A DNA stretch of 64,000 bases. Source: Chryseolinea lacunae. GTDB lineage: Bacteria; Bacteroidota; Bacteroidia; Cytophagales; Cyclobacteriaceae. Positions 1 to 10,433 of the stretch are shown one piece after another. The DNA lies in assembly GCF_016735595.1 (NCBI RefSeq), contig NZ_JAERRB010000001.1:1391412-1455411 (forward strand). Reading direction: 5' to 3'. Within the stretch, counting starts at the first letter, position 1. Each line of letters starts with the position of its first letter. The notes beneath the pieces were generated by a model that was not told where the DNA came from, searched no databases, and worked only from the letters and a program-made list of their open reading frames with translations. The position numbers and the translations under genes are program-made.

Positions 1-351
1 ACGTTCGACCTGGGCCAGAAGGTGAAGCTGGGCGTGAACACAAGTGTGGGCATCATGTTTAACAATACCCGTGCTTTTTCGCTCCAGGTCTACGACGACA
101 ACAACAACGAGCTTCTGCGCGAAACCATCAACTTCAACAACAATGTGGCGTTTGCCTACACCGCCGGATTCGAACTGAAGTTCCCGATCCTGGAAAACGT
201 TTTGAGCGGCGCCATCTATGCCGATTACACCGGTGCCAAACAAAAAACAGAATTAACCTTCGACACGCTCGATCCGATTTCTTCCTTTCAAAAAATCAGG
301 TACTTGAATTTGGGATTCAAACTGATCGTGCCGAAGAAAAAAGCAGAGTAA
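1..351 (+). CDS. Outer-membrane beta-barrel protein, C-terminal part (truncated by window start)
   Basis: The reading frame is open from base 1 and ends with TAA at 349-351, so the true start lies outside the window. The visible 116 residues alternate hydrophobic and polar residues and end in a strand with the pattern YLNLGFKLIVPKKK, typical of the last strands of small Bacteroidota outer-membrane barrels (PorT/OmpW-like). No catalytic motif is visible. Function cannot be named beyond a probable membrane barrel. The next gene starts 20 bp downstream on the same strand and may be co-transcribed. Confidence 0.6.
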   Translation, partial: TFDLGQKVKLGVNTSVGIMFNNTRAFSLQVYDDNNNELLRETINFNNNVAFAYTAGFELKFPILENVLSGAIYADYTGAKQKTELTFDTLDPISSFQKIRYLNLGFKLIVPKKKAE

Positions 352-371
352 CGTAAACAAAATTCGATCGA

Positions 372-2798
372 TTGAAAAAACGACTATCCTTTCTGACGGG
401 AATGTTATGCCTGGTGTTCCTCAACGGCGCAGGACAAACAAAAATCGGTAGCGATTCGGCTCACCATGCCAGCGAACGTGTTGCCGATTCCCGGCCAAAG
501 ACCAAAGGATTTGAGATCGAACGAACACGATTGAAACAACGGCGACTGATTGCCGAGATTGAAGAAACAACCCAGTCCATCAAGGACTATCTGCGCCGTG
601 GCATCGATACCCTGTCGATGCGTCGGGAGTTGATCGGGATCGATCACTGGGACTCCCTGGCCCGCGCCGCAAATCACCCCGACGTTGTCACGATCCCGTC
701 TTTTCGCAACGTCACCACTACCGCCCGGATTCTGACCGGGTTGAGAACACTGATGGTGAGGCGAAAAGCCACGCTGGAAAAATATGCCGACGCCCTGGAC
801 CACTATACGTATGTGCTCGACTCGTTGCGTGCCGATAGCCTGCTGACCTCGTTGCCCCAAGACGAGCCACCCGCCACCGACGACCTGGTTCAACGCATCA
901 ACACACTCACACTCCTGGTGCAACCGGTAGACTCTGCCCTGGCGCGGGCAGCGCTGCACGTGCACACGCTGTTGGCACGTGCCTCCCTGCAACTTAAAAG
1001 AGCAGATGCGTCGCTGGAGCATCTCGGCGCTGTGCAAAATGAAATTTCAAAGGCGACCTTTAGCCAGGAAGCAGACTACTTCTGGCGCATGTCGGGCACG
1101 CCCGGCGAATGGAACAGCGTTGTCGAATTTTCGATGCTACGCGCCAGGGTTGTGCTGCTTTTTTATTGCGCGGCACATCAAACGGAAATCGTTATCATAC
1201 TGGTCACACTGATTCTCTGCGCGACCTATCTGTTCACGTTGCGTCGCGTGTTGGAGGAAGAAAAATTGCTACACGCCAACACCGCGGGGCAGCTTGTGCT
1301 GCGATATCCATTGCTGTCGGCACCGGTCATTGTCATCAGCCTTTTCCAGTTTATCTTGCCCGACCCACCGGCCATCCTGAACTTCATTTTGTGGATGACT
1401 ACTGCCCTTTCGCTCACGGTGGTTTTTTCGCACACCGTCAACGGCTACTGGATGAGGGTGTGGCTTGCCTTCCTCATCCTGTTTTTTGTTAGCGGCGTGC
1501 TCAACCTCCTGCTTCTTGTTTCGGTTGTGGAGCGCTGGGCCATGCTGTTGCTGGCGCTTGGTGGCAGCGCGGTGGCACTAACGGCCCTGCTGGGCAACAA
1601 ACACGAGCTTCGTGAGCGACGCATTCTTTATTTTATCGGCCTTGTGCTCATCCTGCAGCTCGCTTCCATTGCGGCAAACCTCGCCGGGATGTATAACCTG
1701 TCAAAAAACTTGTTCACCACCGGATACTCAAGCCTGATGATCGGCATCCTGTTTCTCTGGACCGTGCGCCTGATCAATGAAGGCCTGGGCTTGTCGTTTC
1801 ATGTATACACACTGAACGATCGCAGGCTGTTTAGCATAAACTTCGAAAAGGTTGGAACCCGAACACCCTACTTGCTCACCGCCGGCCTGGTGGTGGGGTG
1901 GTTCATTTTGTTCGCCCGCAATTTCTATGTATTCAAAGTCATCTCCGATCCAATAAAAGAATGGGTCCTCACACCGCGCACGGTGGGTGGCTATTCGTTC
2001 AGTGTGGCCAGCATCCTGGTATTTATTTCCATCATGGGCGTAGCCGCCGTCATATCCCGCATCGTATCATTTTTTGCTTCCGACCGGCCGCGAAGCAGAG
2101 ATGGGCGCGCTGGCATAGGGAGCCTGTTGTTGCTTGTTCGCATCGGCATCATGGGCATGGCCTTGTTTCTGGCACTTGCCGCAGCAGGCATACCGTTAGA
2201 CAAAGTCACCGTCATTCTGGGTGCCTTGAGTCTGGGCATTGGCTTTGGGTTGCAAACGCTCGTGAACAACCTGGTGAGCGGGCTGATCCTGGCCTTCGAA
2301 CGCCCTGTTAATGTTGGCGACATCGTGGAAGTTCAGGGTAAGGTGGGTGTCATGAAATCGATCGGGTTCAGAAGCAGCCGCATTGGAAGCTGGGATGGCG
2401 CCGATGTGATTGTTCCGAATGGCGACCTCTTGAGTGGCCAGCTTGTGAACTGGAGCGACAACGAATCCAGCACACGCCTGGAGCTTGAGCTGGGTGTGGC
2501 CTATGGAACCAACCTGCGCCGTGTTGAAACCCTGCTGAACGAAATATTAAAAAAACACGAAGGCATAATCGACAAGCCCGCGCCGGCTGTGCTCTTCCAG
2601 GGGTTTGACGAGAGTGCCATCAGCGTGAAAATTCTTTTTTGGGTAACGCAATACAAGGACGGGTCCCGGGTGCGTAGCGAACTTATTGTGAGCATCGACG
2701 ACGCCTTCAGACAACAGGGCATCATCATGCCGTTCCCACAAAGAGAGGTGAACGTACGAAAAATCGCGCCCACACCCGAGCCGCCTGCGCTTGCATAG
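372..2798 (+). CDS. MscS-family mechanosensitive ion channel with long N-terminal region
   Basis: An 808-residue protein starting at a TTG codon (TTG AAA AAA CGA), which places a typical signal peptide at the N-terminus. Residues about 25-250 are a soluble, probably helical periplasmic region. Many hydrophobic segments follow from about residue 265 to 600. The MscS core lies at about residues 600-790: a Gly/Ala-rich pore helix (GALSLGIGFGLQTLVNNLVSG), then the FERPVNVGDIVEV beta-domain motif and the IVPNGDLLS stretch, all diagnostic of the family. The length is that of the large MscK/YbdG-like members rather than the short MscS. Expected role: release of solutes on hypo-osmotic shock through the inner membrane. 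It converges with the TamA-like gene 52 bp downstream. Confidence 0.88.
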   Translation: MKKRLSFLTGMLCLVFLNGAGQTKIGSDSAHHASERVADSRPKTKGFEIERTRLKQRRLIAEIEETTQSIKDYLRRGIDTLSMRRELIGIDHWDSLARAANHPDVVTIPSFRNVTTTARILTGLRTLMVRRKATLEKYADALDHYTYVLDSLRADSLLTSLPQDEPPATDDLVQRINTLTLLVQPVDSALARAALHVHTLLARASLQLKRADASLEHLGAVQNEISKATFSQEADYFWRMSGTPGEWNSVVEFSMLRARVVLLFYCAAHQTEIVIILVTLILCATYLFTLRRVLEEEKLLHANTAGQLVLRYPLLSAPVIVISLFQFILPDPPAILNFILWMTTALSLTVVFSHTVNGYWMRVWLAFLILFFVSGVLNLLLLVSVVERWAMLLLALGGSAVALTALLGNKHELRERRILYFIGLVLILQLASIAANLAGMYNLSKNLFTTGYSSLMIGILFLWTVRLINEGLGLSFHVYTLNDRRLFSINFEKVGTRTPYLLTAGLVVGWFILFARNFYVFKVISDPIKEWVLTPRTVGGYSFSVASILVFISIMGVAAVISRIVSFFASDRPRSRDGRAGIGSLLLLVRIGIMGMALFLALAAAGIPLDKVTVILGALSLGIGFGLQTLVNNLVSGLILAFERPVNVGDIVEVQGKVGVMKSIGFRSSRIGSWDGADVIVPNGDLLSGQLVNWSDNESSTRLELELGVAYGTNLRRVETLLNEILKKHEGIIDKPAPAVLFQGFDESAISVKILFWVTQYKDGSRVRSELIVSIDDAFRQQGIIMPFPQREVNVRKIAPTPEPPALA

Positions 2799-2850
2799 TG
2801 CCAACCTATTTTTTACGATCGGCACGTTTGCCTACACGGCAAGATCAAAC

Positions 2851-5124
2851 TCAAAACGGCAAGCCAAATCCCACCACGGGTCCCCACATCGGAAGTTTGT
2901 TTTGCCACAGCCATTTGTAGCCGTCGATAAAAAAAGGAGCATAGAGCACACAACCATAATCAACACGCAACACCAGCACGTTCACATTCACCCTCAGGCC
3001 CACGCCCGCGGTGAGATAGCTGTCGTTAAAAATTTTGTTCCAACGAATTTGTCCATAAGGCCGGCTGGGGTCTTCGCGCAACAGCCACACGTTTCCGGCA
3101 TCGCTCCACAGGGCGCCGCTCAGGCGGGAATTGATGCGAAAGCGATATTCAAGGTTCACTTCCATCTTCAGGTCGCCCACTTGATTGATCTCGCCCTCGC
3201 GCAGTTCAACATAACGTCCCGGCCCGAGCCGCCGCGCATTGATGGGGCGCAGACTGTTGGCACCTCCCACAAAAAACTGCCGGATGTAGGGAAGCTGCCG
3301 CGAATTGCCATACGAAATGCCAAAGCCACCCACGTGACGAAAGGCCAGTTCGGCGCGATTGTTAAGCCGGTAGTGTGTGCGGAACTCATAGGTGAGTTCA
3401 ACAAATTGTGAAAAGTCCAATCCAAAAATACCGCGCCGGTCTTTGCCTTCAGAGCCTCCCGTGTTCACGCGACTAAGCAGGTACAAAAGATTTCCTGCCG
3501 ATTCAATTTTTCCTTCGAAGTAGGTGCCGATACGTTTATGCGTGGTAGCCAGGTTGTCGTACTTAAAAGAATAGAATGCGCCCAGAATAAACTGATCGGT
3601 CAGGCTGGTTTGAAGCGAAGGGTTTTGTTTAACCAGTGTGTCATACAGGGGCGTGGTGTTCAGCAAATCAGAATACGTCACCTCTACCGGCGAAAGGCGG
3701 TGCGACATCTTCGGGCTGCTCTTCCAGGTGAAGGCATAGCCAACGCTAAAGCTTGCCATGGTGAAGTAGTCGCGGCGGTCGTTAAGCTCGCCATTCAGCA
3801 TGATGTTCTTTTTTGGCAGCGAATAACGATCGTGTATAAATCGAAACGGAGGTGTGATGAGCGGGGCCGACAACGTGGACCGCAGCGACACACCCGTTGA
3901 ATTGGAAACACGCTCCTTATACACGCCGATAGGAAAGTAGTAATAGCCGTCAAGATCAACCGAAAGGTTCTCGGCGCCGTGAAACACATTTAGCTGTGTG
4001 AGGTTAAGCCCCAGCGAGGGTCCGTAGTAGCCCGTAGCCCGGTAGTTTCCTTTCACGTTCGCGCTCACCGATGTGGCATCCAGGGTTTGCATCAGCACAC
4101 GGGCATCAATGGATGTAGAGTCGCCGTTTGCCACACTAAACGACACCTGTGGATTTCCAAACACGCCCATCTCCGACAGATTGCGTATCGACGTTTTCAC
4201 GTTGGCCAGCGAATAGCGCGTCTGCTTTCTCACGGTGATGAGGCTGTCCAGCAGGCGCCGCCGCATCTTGCCCGCTTCAAAATAATAAAATTTATCGCCG
4301 TCGTTTTGTTGCGTCATCGTGTCCACCACCAGCCGCCGTTCTCTGATTGTCTGGGTGGTGAGATAGGCTGGTCGCAAGCCGTCGTCCAGGCCCACGTTCA
4401 CATCCATTTGTTTGGCTCCCACCGTGGTGTCGGCTTTCACCACCACATGATCGCGCTGAATAAAAAAATGTCCATTGTCCTGGAGAAAATTCCAGAAGGC
4501 GGCCTTTTCGCTTTTGATGTCCTCCAGGTTAAACTCGTCGCCGGGCTGCAGCTGCGATTCGAACCGTGCAACCACCGGCTGCATCGCGGCAGCCGTGGTG
4601 TCTACGCGATGAGTCACAACCCTATAGGTATACGCCTTCGGTATCAGCAAGCCATAGCTCACCCACGCTTTTGTTCGCTTGCTGTTGTAGTGAACGTTGT
4701 AGCTTCCGGTGGTGCCAAAGTGTCCATAGTTTTCGAACAGGTTGATGAGCTTTTGCGTTTTCAGATCGGGCTGGATAGCGCTCAGCAAAACGGGGCGTTC
4801 GCCAAAATTGTTCATCATCCAATAGCGAAAACCCGCTGTCTTCTCTGTATAAAACCAGTTATACATAATTAGCCGCGCAGGCACAATCCGGAACGACGGA
4901 AAACCAAAGGCAGCACCATTGGGCAGATCCCAAACGGTCCAGTAGGCGCTCGCCTTTTTTATCGAGCCCTCGCGAATGTTCCACCCGGTGGCAGGCGACT
5001 TTTCCATCCGCAGCCCGCGGGTGCCCACATAGAGGGTTTCGCCTGGCGGCAAGTGCCGCGTTCCCGAACAGGACACAAACACTATTGCCACAACTACCAA
5101 AATCGCCCTGCGCAGTTTCATCAT
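2851..5124 (-). CDS. TamA/BamA-family (Omp85) outer-membrane protein, lipoprotein
   Basis: A 757-residue protein. The N-terminus carries a lipoprotein signal with Cys at about residue 19 (IVFVSCSG). Residues about 30-330 should hold POTRA-like repeats, and the C-terminal half (about 400-757) reads as a 16-strand Omp85 barrel with the FVGGANSLR motif (an F-x-G-G-xxx-R relative of the conserved loop-6 VRGY/F motif) and a terminal Phe (GFGLPF). Its ATG overlaps the stop of the upstream TamB-like gene by 4 bp (ATGA), so the two are translationally coupled. Known role of the pair: insertion of outer-membrane proteins or lipid transport between membranes. A lipid-anchored TamA is the usual form in Bacteroidota. 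Confidence 0.87.
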   Translation of the reverse strand: MMKLRRAILVVVAIVFVSCSGTRHLPPGETLYVGTRGLRMEKSPATGWNIREGSIKKASAYWTVWDLPNGAAFGFPSFRIVPARLIMYNWFYTEKTAGFRYWMMNNFGERPVLLSAIQPDLKTQKLINLFENYGHFGTTGSYNVHYNSKRTKAWVSYGLLIPKAYTYRVVTHRVDTTAAAMQPVVARFESQLQPGDEFNLEDIKSEKAAFWNFLQDNGHFFIQRDHVVVKADTTVGAKQMDVNVGLDDGLRPAYLTTQTIRERRLVVDTMTQQNDGDKFYYFEAGKMRRRLLDSLITVRKQTRYSLANVKTSIRNLSEMGVFGNPQVSFSVANGDSTSIDARVLMQTLDATSVSANVKGNYRATGYYGPSLGLNLTQLNVFHGAENLSVDLDGYYYFPIGVYKERVSNSTGVSLRSTLSAPLITPPFRFIHDRYSLPKKNIMLNGELNDRRDYFTMASFSVGYAFTWKSSPKMSHRLSPVEVTYSDLLNTTPLYDTLVKQNPSLQTSLTDQFILGAFYSFKYDNLATTHKRIGTYFEGKIESAGNLLYLLSRVNTGGSEGKDRRGIFGLDFSQFVELTYEFRTHYRLNNRAELAFRHVGGFGISYGNSRQLPYIRQFFVGGANSLRPINARRLGPGRYVELREGEINQVGDLKMEVNLEYRFRINSRLSGALWSDAGNVWLLREDPSRPYGQIRWNKIFNDSYLTAGVGLRVNVNVLVLRVDYGCVLYAPFFIDGYKWLWQNKLPMWGPVVGFGLPF

Positions 5125-8100
5125 GGCTTCTTTGGTTTTCTATAGCGGCTCAGGAAGTTTCGGAACCGCCTCACATAGGTAACACCCACCGACGATTCGT
5201 CTACCATCCCGTCGATCACGCCGGTGTACACGCTGGCCCGGCTGCTTTGCAGTGTCACAGTGGGATCTTCCCGCAGCACATACTCCACCTTGATGTTCGA
5301 CAGTGACGAATTCCCCCCGGTCAAATCAACGTTGCCGCCCATCGACAGTTTGATCTTCTTGTTCAATATGCCACGCGACATCATATAGCCCAACCGGTTG
5401 GTTGGTCCGTTGCCATCCGTAGCCACGCGGCTGTCGTCATAAAAAGATACGTCGGCACCCTTGATGTTCCGGCTTGCAATTTCATTCATCTTGGTCACCA
5501 GGCTTTCCATCAAGGGGTTCACTTCAGACGCGCCGCTGGTGTTTATGCGTCCGCGGATCATCAGGGCCAGGGCATTGGCCTGACGCGAGTCGGCCGGTTG
5601 CGACCTGATCCAGTCGGCCACCTGGTTGTTGGTGCTGGTCAGGTCGAGGGTGAGCGTCAGATCGTCGAGTGGCTGATCATTGATAGTGGCCACCACGGCT
5701 ATCGGCCAGCGGTCGGATGTGTTTGTCCACAGCGATGATATTTCACTGGGCGCAAGTCTGAAAACCTCCGACCCCGAGAAGGTGATCAGCGGCCGGTTCA
5801 GTTCACCAGCCCAGCGCACCGCCGCCCGCTCAATGGTGAAGCGCAGGTCAGAGATCATGGGTGTGTGATACAAGATGTTGCCCGCGTTGCTTTCGATGCC
5901 GCCATACGCAAAGGGCATGGCGCTGTTCCCTGTTTTGAAAAACAATTTGCCCTGGGCCGTGGTCTTAATATGTTCCTGCTCGGCTTCGCTAAACAAAATG
6001 GTGGCGTCGATGGTGCCCACATCCAGTTCCACATTCCATGCCACGGGTGTGCTGCGCCTCCGGCTTCGCGGCACAACGTGGGCTTCGGTTTTCTCCTTGC
6101 CAAATTCCACAAATTCAATTTCGCGCTCGCGGTCGTCAAGGCTCACCTGATTCTTGTAGAGATACGTTACGGCGGCACCGTGCAAGGTGGCCACTCGCCC
6201 ACTCACGCTATATTGTCCGCCCGAACCCGACACGCGCACATCGCAGGCCACATCCACCACACCACGCACCACGGCGCGCTCCTGTGTTTCGTCCAACAGC
6301 CTGAAGCGGTCGCTCTTCACGGCAAGGTCAAGCGTGCCCGCGTCAAGGTTCACGCCACCCTCAAGGGTCACTGCATGGTCGTGCTCATCGAGCAATGTGA
6401 AATGGTTCAGCATCACACGGCCGTCCTTCACCCGCACCGAATCGTTTTTTGTCTTGAAGTGAAGGTCATAGCGGGGTAATCGCACTTCCGTATCGGGAAA
6501 AACAACAAAGCCACCGGCATGCCATGTGGAATCATATGTGCCGGCAACGCGGCCATTCACCACACCCGACACGTGCAAGTCGCTTGCGTGCCAGGGCAAC
6601 AGGGACGTGAGTTGGTGCAGGTCGATCTGTTCCAGCAACAGATCAAACGCCAACGGCTGGGCTAGTGTTCTCTGCAGGGTGGCCACGCACCGTCCCGCGC
6701 GTTGCGTCAACAAGGCTTTGGCCTGCAACAATTCCCGGCTGTTCTCGCCTTCAATATGCAGGTCGCCCAACATCACCGTGTCTATCTGTGCATGCATCAC
6801 TGTTCCGGACCAGGTGTAGCGCTGTTCACGAATGTTGCACACAGCCTGGGCATTCAATACACCCGACAACGGCACGTCCGGCGAAAGCGCAGTAGCCAGA
6901 GGATGTATATCAAGACTGTCAACATTCATGCGAAGTTCATTATTCGAACCTTCCACGCGGATGCGCTGCTGTTTGTTGGCCACAACAAGGTTTCCCGAGA
7001 ACGAGTCGAGCGCGCGGTTCACCTGCAAAAAACTACTTTGTTGGGTGTTCCAGCGCGTGCCTCCAAATTGCAGATCCATACCGCCAAACGCCAGCGTGTA
7101 GCCATCGGACAAAACCGACAGCGTGGCGCTCACGTTCAGCCGTTGCTCCAACTCGGGCAGCGACGCACGCAAGCCAACAGCAAATACACTGTCGCGCCGG
7201 GTGTCTACACTCAGGTCGGCGCTATCAATCAGCGTGAAAGGAGTGGTCAGTGAGAGGGCCGTCACGTGGCTATCGAGATGGCCACTGGAATAGTCGATAT
7301 TTCCGGCCAAATCCTGGCCCGCATAGCCCGCCCACTCCGCGCCACGAATCACAAAATCCGCATGCACATTTTCAGCGGTCGATTCAATCACCGCCTTTTC
7401 GATCGCCAGCTTTCCCCGTTGCCCGGTCAGTTCCCAAATCAATGTGCTGTCCGCCGTCACGCTAAGTTGTGCTCGCGCCTGTGGAAATGTAGTTGGCCGA
7501 TGGCCCATCCAGGCTGACTTCCAATCCCAGCTCAAGGCATCGCGATGCAGCAACGCATCGAACCACAACACATTCTCGAGGGCAAGGCGTGTGGTCAGCA
7601 TCTGTCCGGGTTGTTCGGCAAGCGCGAAACTTCCCGTTGTCACAAAGGCGTCATGACTGTCTGCGCCTGTCATGCGCAACGTGTCGAGCTGTATGGCGAG
7701 CGCCCGTCGGTTCTCGACGGGACTATAAGTTCCCCGAAAGATCGAATGAATTCCTGTTGGCGAGCTCCTGGCCGAGAGCGATACAGAATAGTCCACCTTA
7801 CCGCGGAAATCCATTTCGGCTTGTCGCATCACATTGCCTGCCAGTTCCAGCTCCAGTTGCACGGGCTGCGATTGAAGGGCCAGCGTGGTCATCTTCGGCG
7901 TGTAGCGAGCCGCTGCGTGTGGCGCAACGAACCAGGCGTTGTTTAGCAGCATCGAGTCGCTGCGCAATTGTAGGGTGAGGGAGGAAAGCTTTCCTTTGGC
8001 AAAATCTGTATTCGTGACTACCGACGCACCCGCGAGTTTCAGGTCCGAATTCAGACCCGTTGCAAAATCGGATACCGATAGCTGCGGCGAATGCAACGTA

Positions 8101-9431
8101 GCCCGCACGTGCATGCCCTGCTTTGTTTGTGTGATTGACGACGAATAGCGCACGGCCGTGCGATCAACCCAAACCTGCCCCGTTGCGTGCAGCCGGTCAT
8201 AACGTCCGGCCACGTGCACGGTGCCACGCAGGGCACATTCTTTTTCTGCTGTCGCGCGCGTCATCCCAAACCAACCGGCCAGTTTTCGCGACGATGTGTA
8301 AAGGGACGTCACCTTTAGATCGATGCTGTCGCGCAGGCCGCCGATGCCCACAAATCCATTTCCAACAAACGAACCATAGCGGTCTGGCGTCAGGGCCGCG
8401 TCGCTAAACATGAGCCGCCCGTGGTGATAAGACGCGCCGCCCTGAAAATCCACACGGGTGTCGGACGGCAACATGCTTTTCCACGACGGAAAAAAGAAAA
8501 GCAACAGATTGGTATTAAAATACGAAGGCTTGAACACCGTGCCTACTTCCACGCTCCCGTCGCGATGAGCAATCGCTACTTTCGACGTGGCCACCTGCAG
8601 CCCGGGCAACACAAGCGACAGGTTGTTGATGGCCGCGTCGTCCTGGCCATTCACCGTCACGCGGTCGGAAGCGAAGTGCACATCAAGCGAATCCTGATAA
8701 CGAAACTGCAGCTCGCGCAACGACACGTCTACCTGCTCCGGAGTGTTCGCCCCGCCAAACAGCAGGCTCAGGTTGCTCACCACATAGGGCTTGCCGCCAT
8801 AATCAATAGCTATGCCGCAGTCGTCAAATTTCGCATAGCGGATGGCAAAACGCGGAAGCGATGAGAGCAAGAATGTTTTTTCTCCAGCGCCTGCTTGGCT
8901 ATTGCCGTGCACATATTGTCCATCAAACCGGCTCGCCTTGTTTATCAGCGAATCGATGGAAAGGCTATCCTGAAAACGAAGACCGGCCAGGCGCACATCG
9001 CCCAGCAGCAGCCTCGAAAAGTTGGAATCGCTGCGAAGCGATATCGCGATGTTCTTCAGACGCACGCGGTCAAACACCATGCCGGGAAGCGTGGCCAGGC
9101 TATCGCCACTTTGAGAAGATGCCCGTACGTCGGCGGTAGCGTTCGCGATGGTTAAAAAATTGCCATGGATGTTTCCATGCAACAGTGCGCCCCACGACCA
9201 GTTTGCTTCCACCGTGTCGGCTTTCACGGTGAGGGAGGCCTGGTGCACAGACAGGCCGCGCACGTATAGTGTTGAAGGGAACCGGAACGAGGCACGATCA
9301 TAGGCAATGCCATAGCGTGTCAGCAAATACAAACCCGTGGTAGCGGCTATCACGCACAGCAACACCACGCACGCCAGCGCCCACGCCAGGCGTTTCAGAA
9401 ATAAGCGCATCGCAGGAGACGAAGTATCCAA
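5121..9431 (-). CDS. TamB-like translocation and assembly module protein (DUF490)
   Basis: A 1436-residue protein with one N-terminal membrane anchor (about residues 9-34) and then a very long run of short beta-strands with no enzymatic motif, the pattern of AsmA/TamB-type beta-groove proteins. The C-terminal 350 residues contain the conserved TamB domain, with a GxIxxxILFSEAEQE-like segment and a C-terminal strand region rich in SMGGNVDLTGG. It is the first gene of a two-gene operon, followed by the TamA-like barrel with a 4-bp overlap. It should span the periplasm between the inner membrane and the TamA barrel. Several antisense reading frames over this gene are composition artefacts. Confidence 0.88.
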   Translation of the reverse strand: MDTSSPAMRLFLKRLAWALACVVLLCVIAATTGLYLLTRYGIAYDRASFRFPSTLYVRGLSVHQASLTVKADTVEANWSWGALLHGNIHGNFLTIANATADVRASSQSGDSLATLPGMVFDRVRLKNIAISLRSDSNFSRLLLGDVRLAGLRFQDSLSIDSLINKASRFDGQYVHGNSQAGAGEKTFLLSSLPRFAIRYAKFDDCGIAIDYGGKPYVVSNLSLLFGGANTPEQVDVSLRELQFRYQDSLDVHFASDRVTVNGQDDAAINNLSLVLPGLQVATSKVAIAHRDGSVEVGTVFKPSYFNTNLLLFFFPSWKSMLPSDTRVDFQGGASYHHGRLMFSDAALTPDRYGSFVGNGFVGIGGLRDSIDLKVTSLYTSSRKLAGWFGMTRATAEKECALRGTVHVAGRYDRLHATGQVWVDRTAVRYSSSITQTKQGMHVRATLHSPQLSVSDFATGLNSDLKLAGASVVTNTDFAKGKLSSLTLQLRSDSMLLNNAWFVAPHAAARYTPKMTTLALQSQPVQLELELAGNVMRQAEMDFRGKVDYSVSLSARSSPTGIHSIFRGTYSPVENRRALAIQLDTLRMTGADSHDAFVTTGSFALAEQPGQMLTTRLALENVLWFDALLHRDALSWDWKSAWMGHRPTTFPQARAQLSVTADSTLIWELTGQRGKLAIEKAVIESTAENVHADFVIRGAEWAGYAGQDLAGNIDYSSGHLDSHVTALSLTTPFTLIDSADLSVDTRRDSVFAVGLRASLPELEQRLNVSATLSVLSDGYTLAFGGMDLQFGGTRWNTQQSSFLQVNRALDSFSGNLVVANKQQRIRVEGSNNELRMNVDSLDIHPLATALSPDVPLSGVLNAQAVCNIREQRYTWSGTVMHAQIDTVMLGDLHIEGENSRELLQAKALLTQRAGRCVATLQRTLAQPLAFDLLLEQIDLHQLTSLLPWHASDLHVSGVVNGRVAGTYDSTWHAGGFVVFPDTEVRLPRYDLHFKTKNDSVRVKDGRVMLNHFTLLDEHDHAVTLEGGVNLDAGTLDLAVKSDRFRLLDETQERAVVRGVVDVACDVRVSGSGGQYSVSGRVATLHGAAVTYLYKNQVSLDDREREIEFVEFGKEKTEAHVVPRSRRRSTPVAWNVELDVGTIDATILFSEAEQEHIKTTAQGKLFFKTGNSAMPFAYGGIESNAGNILYHTPMISDLRFTIERAAVRWAGELNRPLITFSGSEVFRLAPSEISSLWTNTSDRWPIAVVATINDQPLDDLTLTLDLTSTNNQVADWIRSQPADSRQANALALMIRGRINTSGASEVNPLMESLVTKMNEIASRNIKGADVSFYDDSRVATDGNGPTNRLGYMMSRGILNKKIKLSMGGNVDLTGGNSSLSNIKVEYVLREDPTVTLQSSRASVYTGVIDGMVDESSVGVTYVRRFRNFLSRYRKPKKP

Positions 9432-9497
9432 AGGGTTTGGGTCGGTTCGGGTCAGACGACTACTAACAAGTTACGCATTCTGGCCAATCGTTTTGTG

Positions 9498-10214
9498 CTA
9501 ATGTAAATTTATCGCCGCCCCCAGGCCCAGGTTCACAAACGACAGATTGAAGTACGAATGAACGCTTTCCAAATTCGCCACCGAAGAACTCACTTTTTCG
9601 CGTGCCGCCGAATAGTTGGCAAAGGCCACCAGGCTCACGCGTGGCGACAGTGTATACTCCCCGTTGCATCCCAGCAAAAACGTGAAGTTGGGATCGGTGT
9701 GAAACTGCACGTCGGCCGTGGTGAGCAGCTTTGCCTGGTTGTCATAAAATGAAAGGTTCAGCGCATCGATGTTGGTCAGCAAAAAACCAATGCCCGTTTT
9801 GATGCCGATGCGAAGCGATGGTGACGCGGGAATATAGAACGTGGGGCCGAGGGTGACCAGCAACGGATGAAAGCTGGCTTTTGAAACCCGCGCATTCACA
9901 TCGAGCGCCTCAGAAAGTTCGGCCGACATCGCATCGTTGTCGATAGGATTATTTTGATAGGAGGTGTGGAGGTTCAACGCAAAAAATGTTGGCCATGACT
10001 TGAGTCGCAGTTCATACTCCAGCATCACGCCCCATCCGGATTTAGCGGCGCTGCCGTCGTCAGCAGACGTGGAGCGATACTTGCCCAGCGGCACCGACGA
10101 AAAAAGGCCGGCGGTGAGTTTGCCTTGCGCGCCGGCTCCATATCCGGCCAACACAAACGCAATCGATAGCAATAGTTGTTGAATTAGAGAACGGATGACG
10201 CGCGTTTTTTTCAT
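9498..10214 (-). CDS. PorT-like outer-membrane beta-barrel protein
   Basis: The ATG at 10214 was chosen over the longer frame because it gives a clean signal peptide (MKKTRVIRSLIQQLLLSIAF, cleavage after GAGAQ); the upstream extension is unlike protein. The mature part of about 208 residues is built of amphipathic strands ending in SFVNLGLGAAINLH, as in the outer-membrane beta-barrel (PorT/OmpW-type) families of Bacteroidota. No ligand or partner can be deduced. It is divergent from the Omp85-like gene at 10434, with about 220 bp between them, so regulatory sites for both probably lie in 10215-10433. Confidence 0.68.
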   Translation of the reverse strand: MKKTRVIRSLIQQLLLSIAFVLAGYGAGAQGKLTAGLFSSVPLGKYRSTSADDGSAAKSGWGVMLEYELRLKSWPTFFALNLHTSYQNNPIDNDAMSAELSEALDVNARVSKASFHPLLVTLGPTFYIPASPSLRIGIKTGIGFLLTNIDALNLSFYDNQAKLLTTADVQFHTDPNFTFLLGCNGEYTLSPRVSLVAFANYSAAREKVSSSVANLESVHSYFNLSFVNLGLGAAINLH

Positions 10215-10433
10215 AGCAGACCAATTGTGATTCCAAGGTAGGGCATGGGCGCGAATAACCCAACACAGCGGCACCCCTAAGTTGTTTTTACAAGGCCGGC
10301 GATCTTTGGGCATCTGCAGGCTTTTTCTTAGTTTCAGGCTGCCAAAAATCGAACGGCAACACCTCGGCCCGAAGTGGGTTGCATGCCCGGGTGTTTGAAG
10401 GTTCAACAGGCACAAAACGTTTTCGAAACATCC

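Noticed and set aside
405..1037. 210-residue minus-strand frame opposite the MscS-like gene
   Set aside because: Overlaps the better supported channel gene and has Cys/Gln/Arg-rich composition without any family pattern.
5865..8864. Many antisense frames of 60-204 residues over the TamB-like gene
   Set aside because: They mirror the codon structure of the TamB gene and show Arg/His/Pro/Ser-rich, low-complexity sequence; no start-site or domain support.
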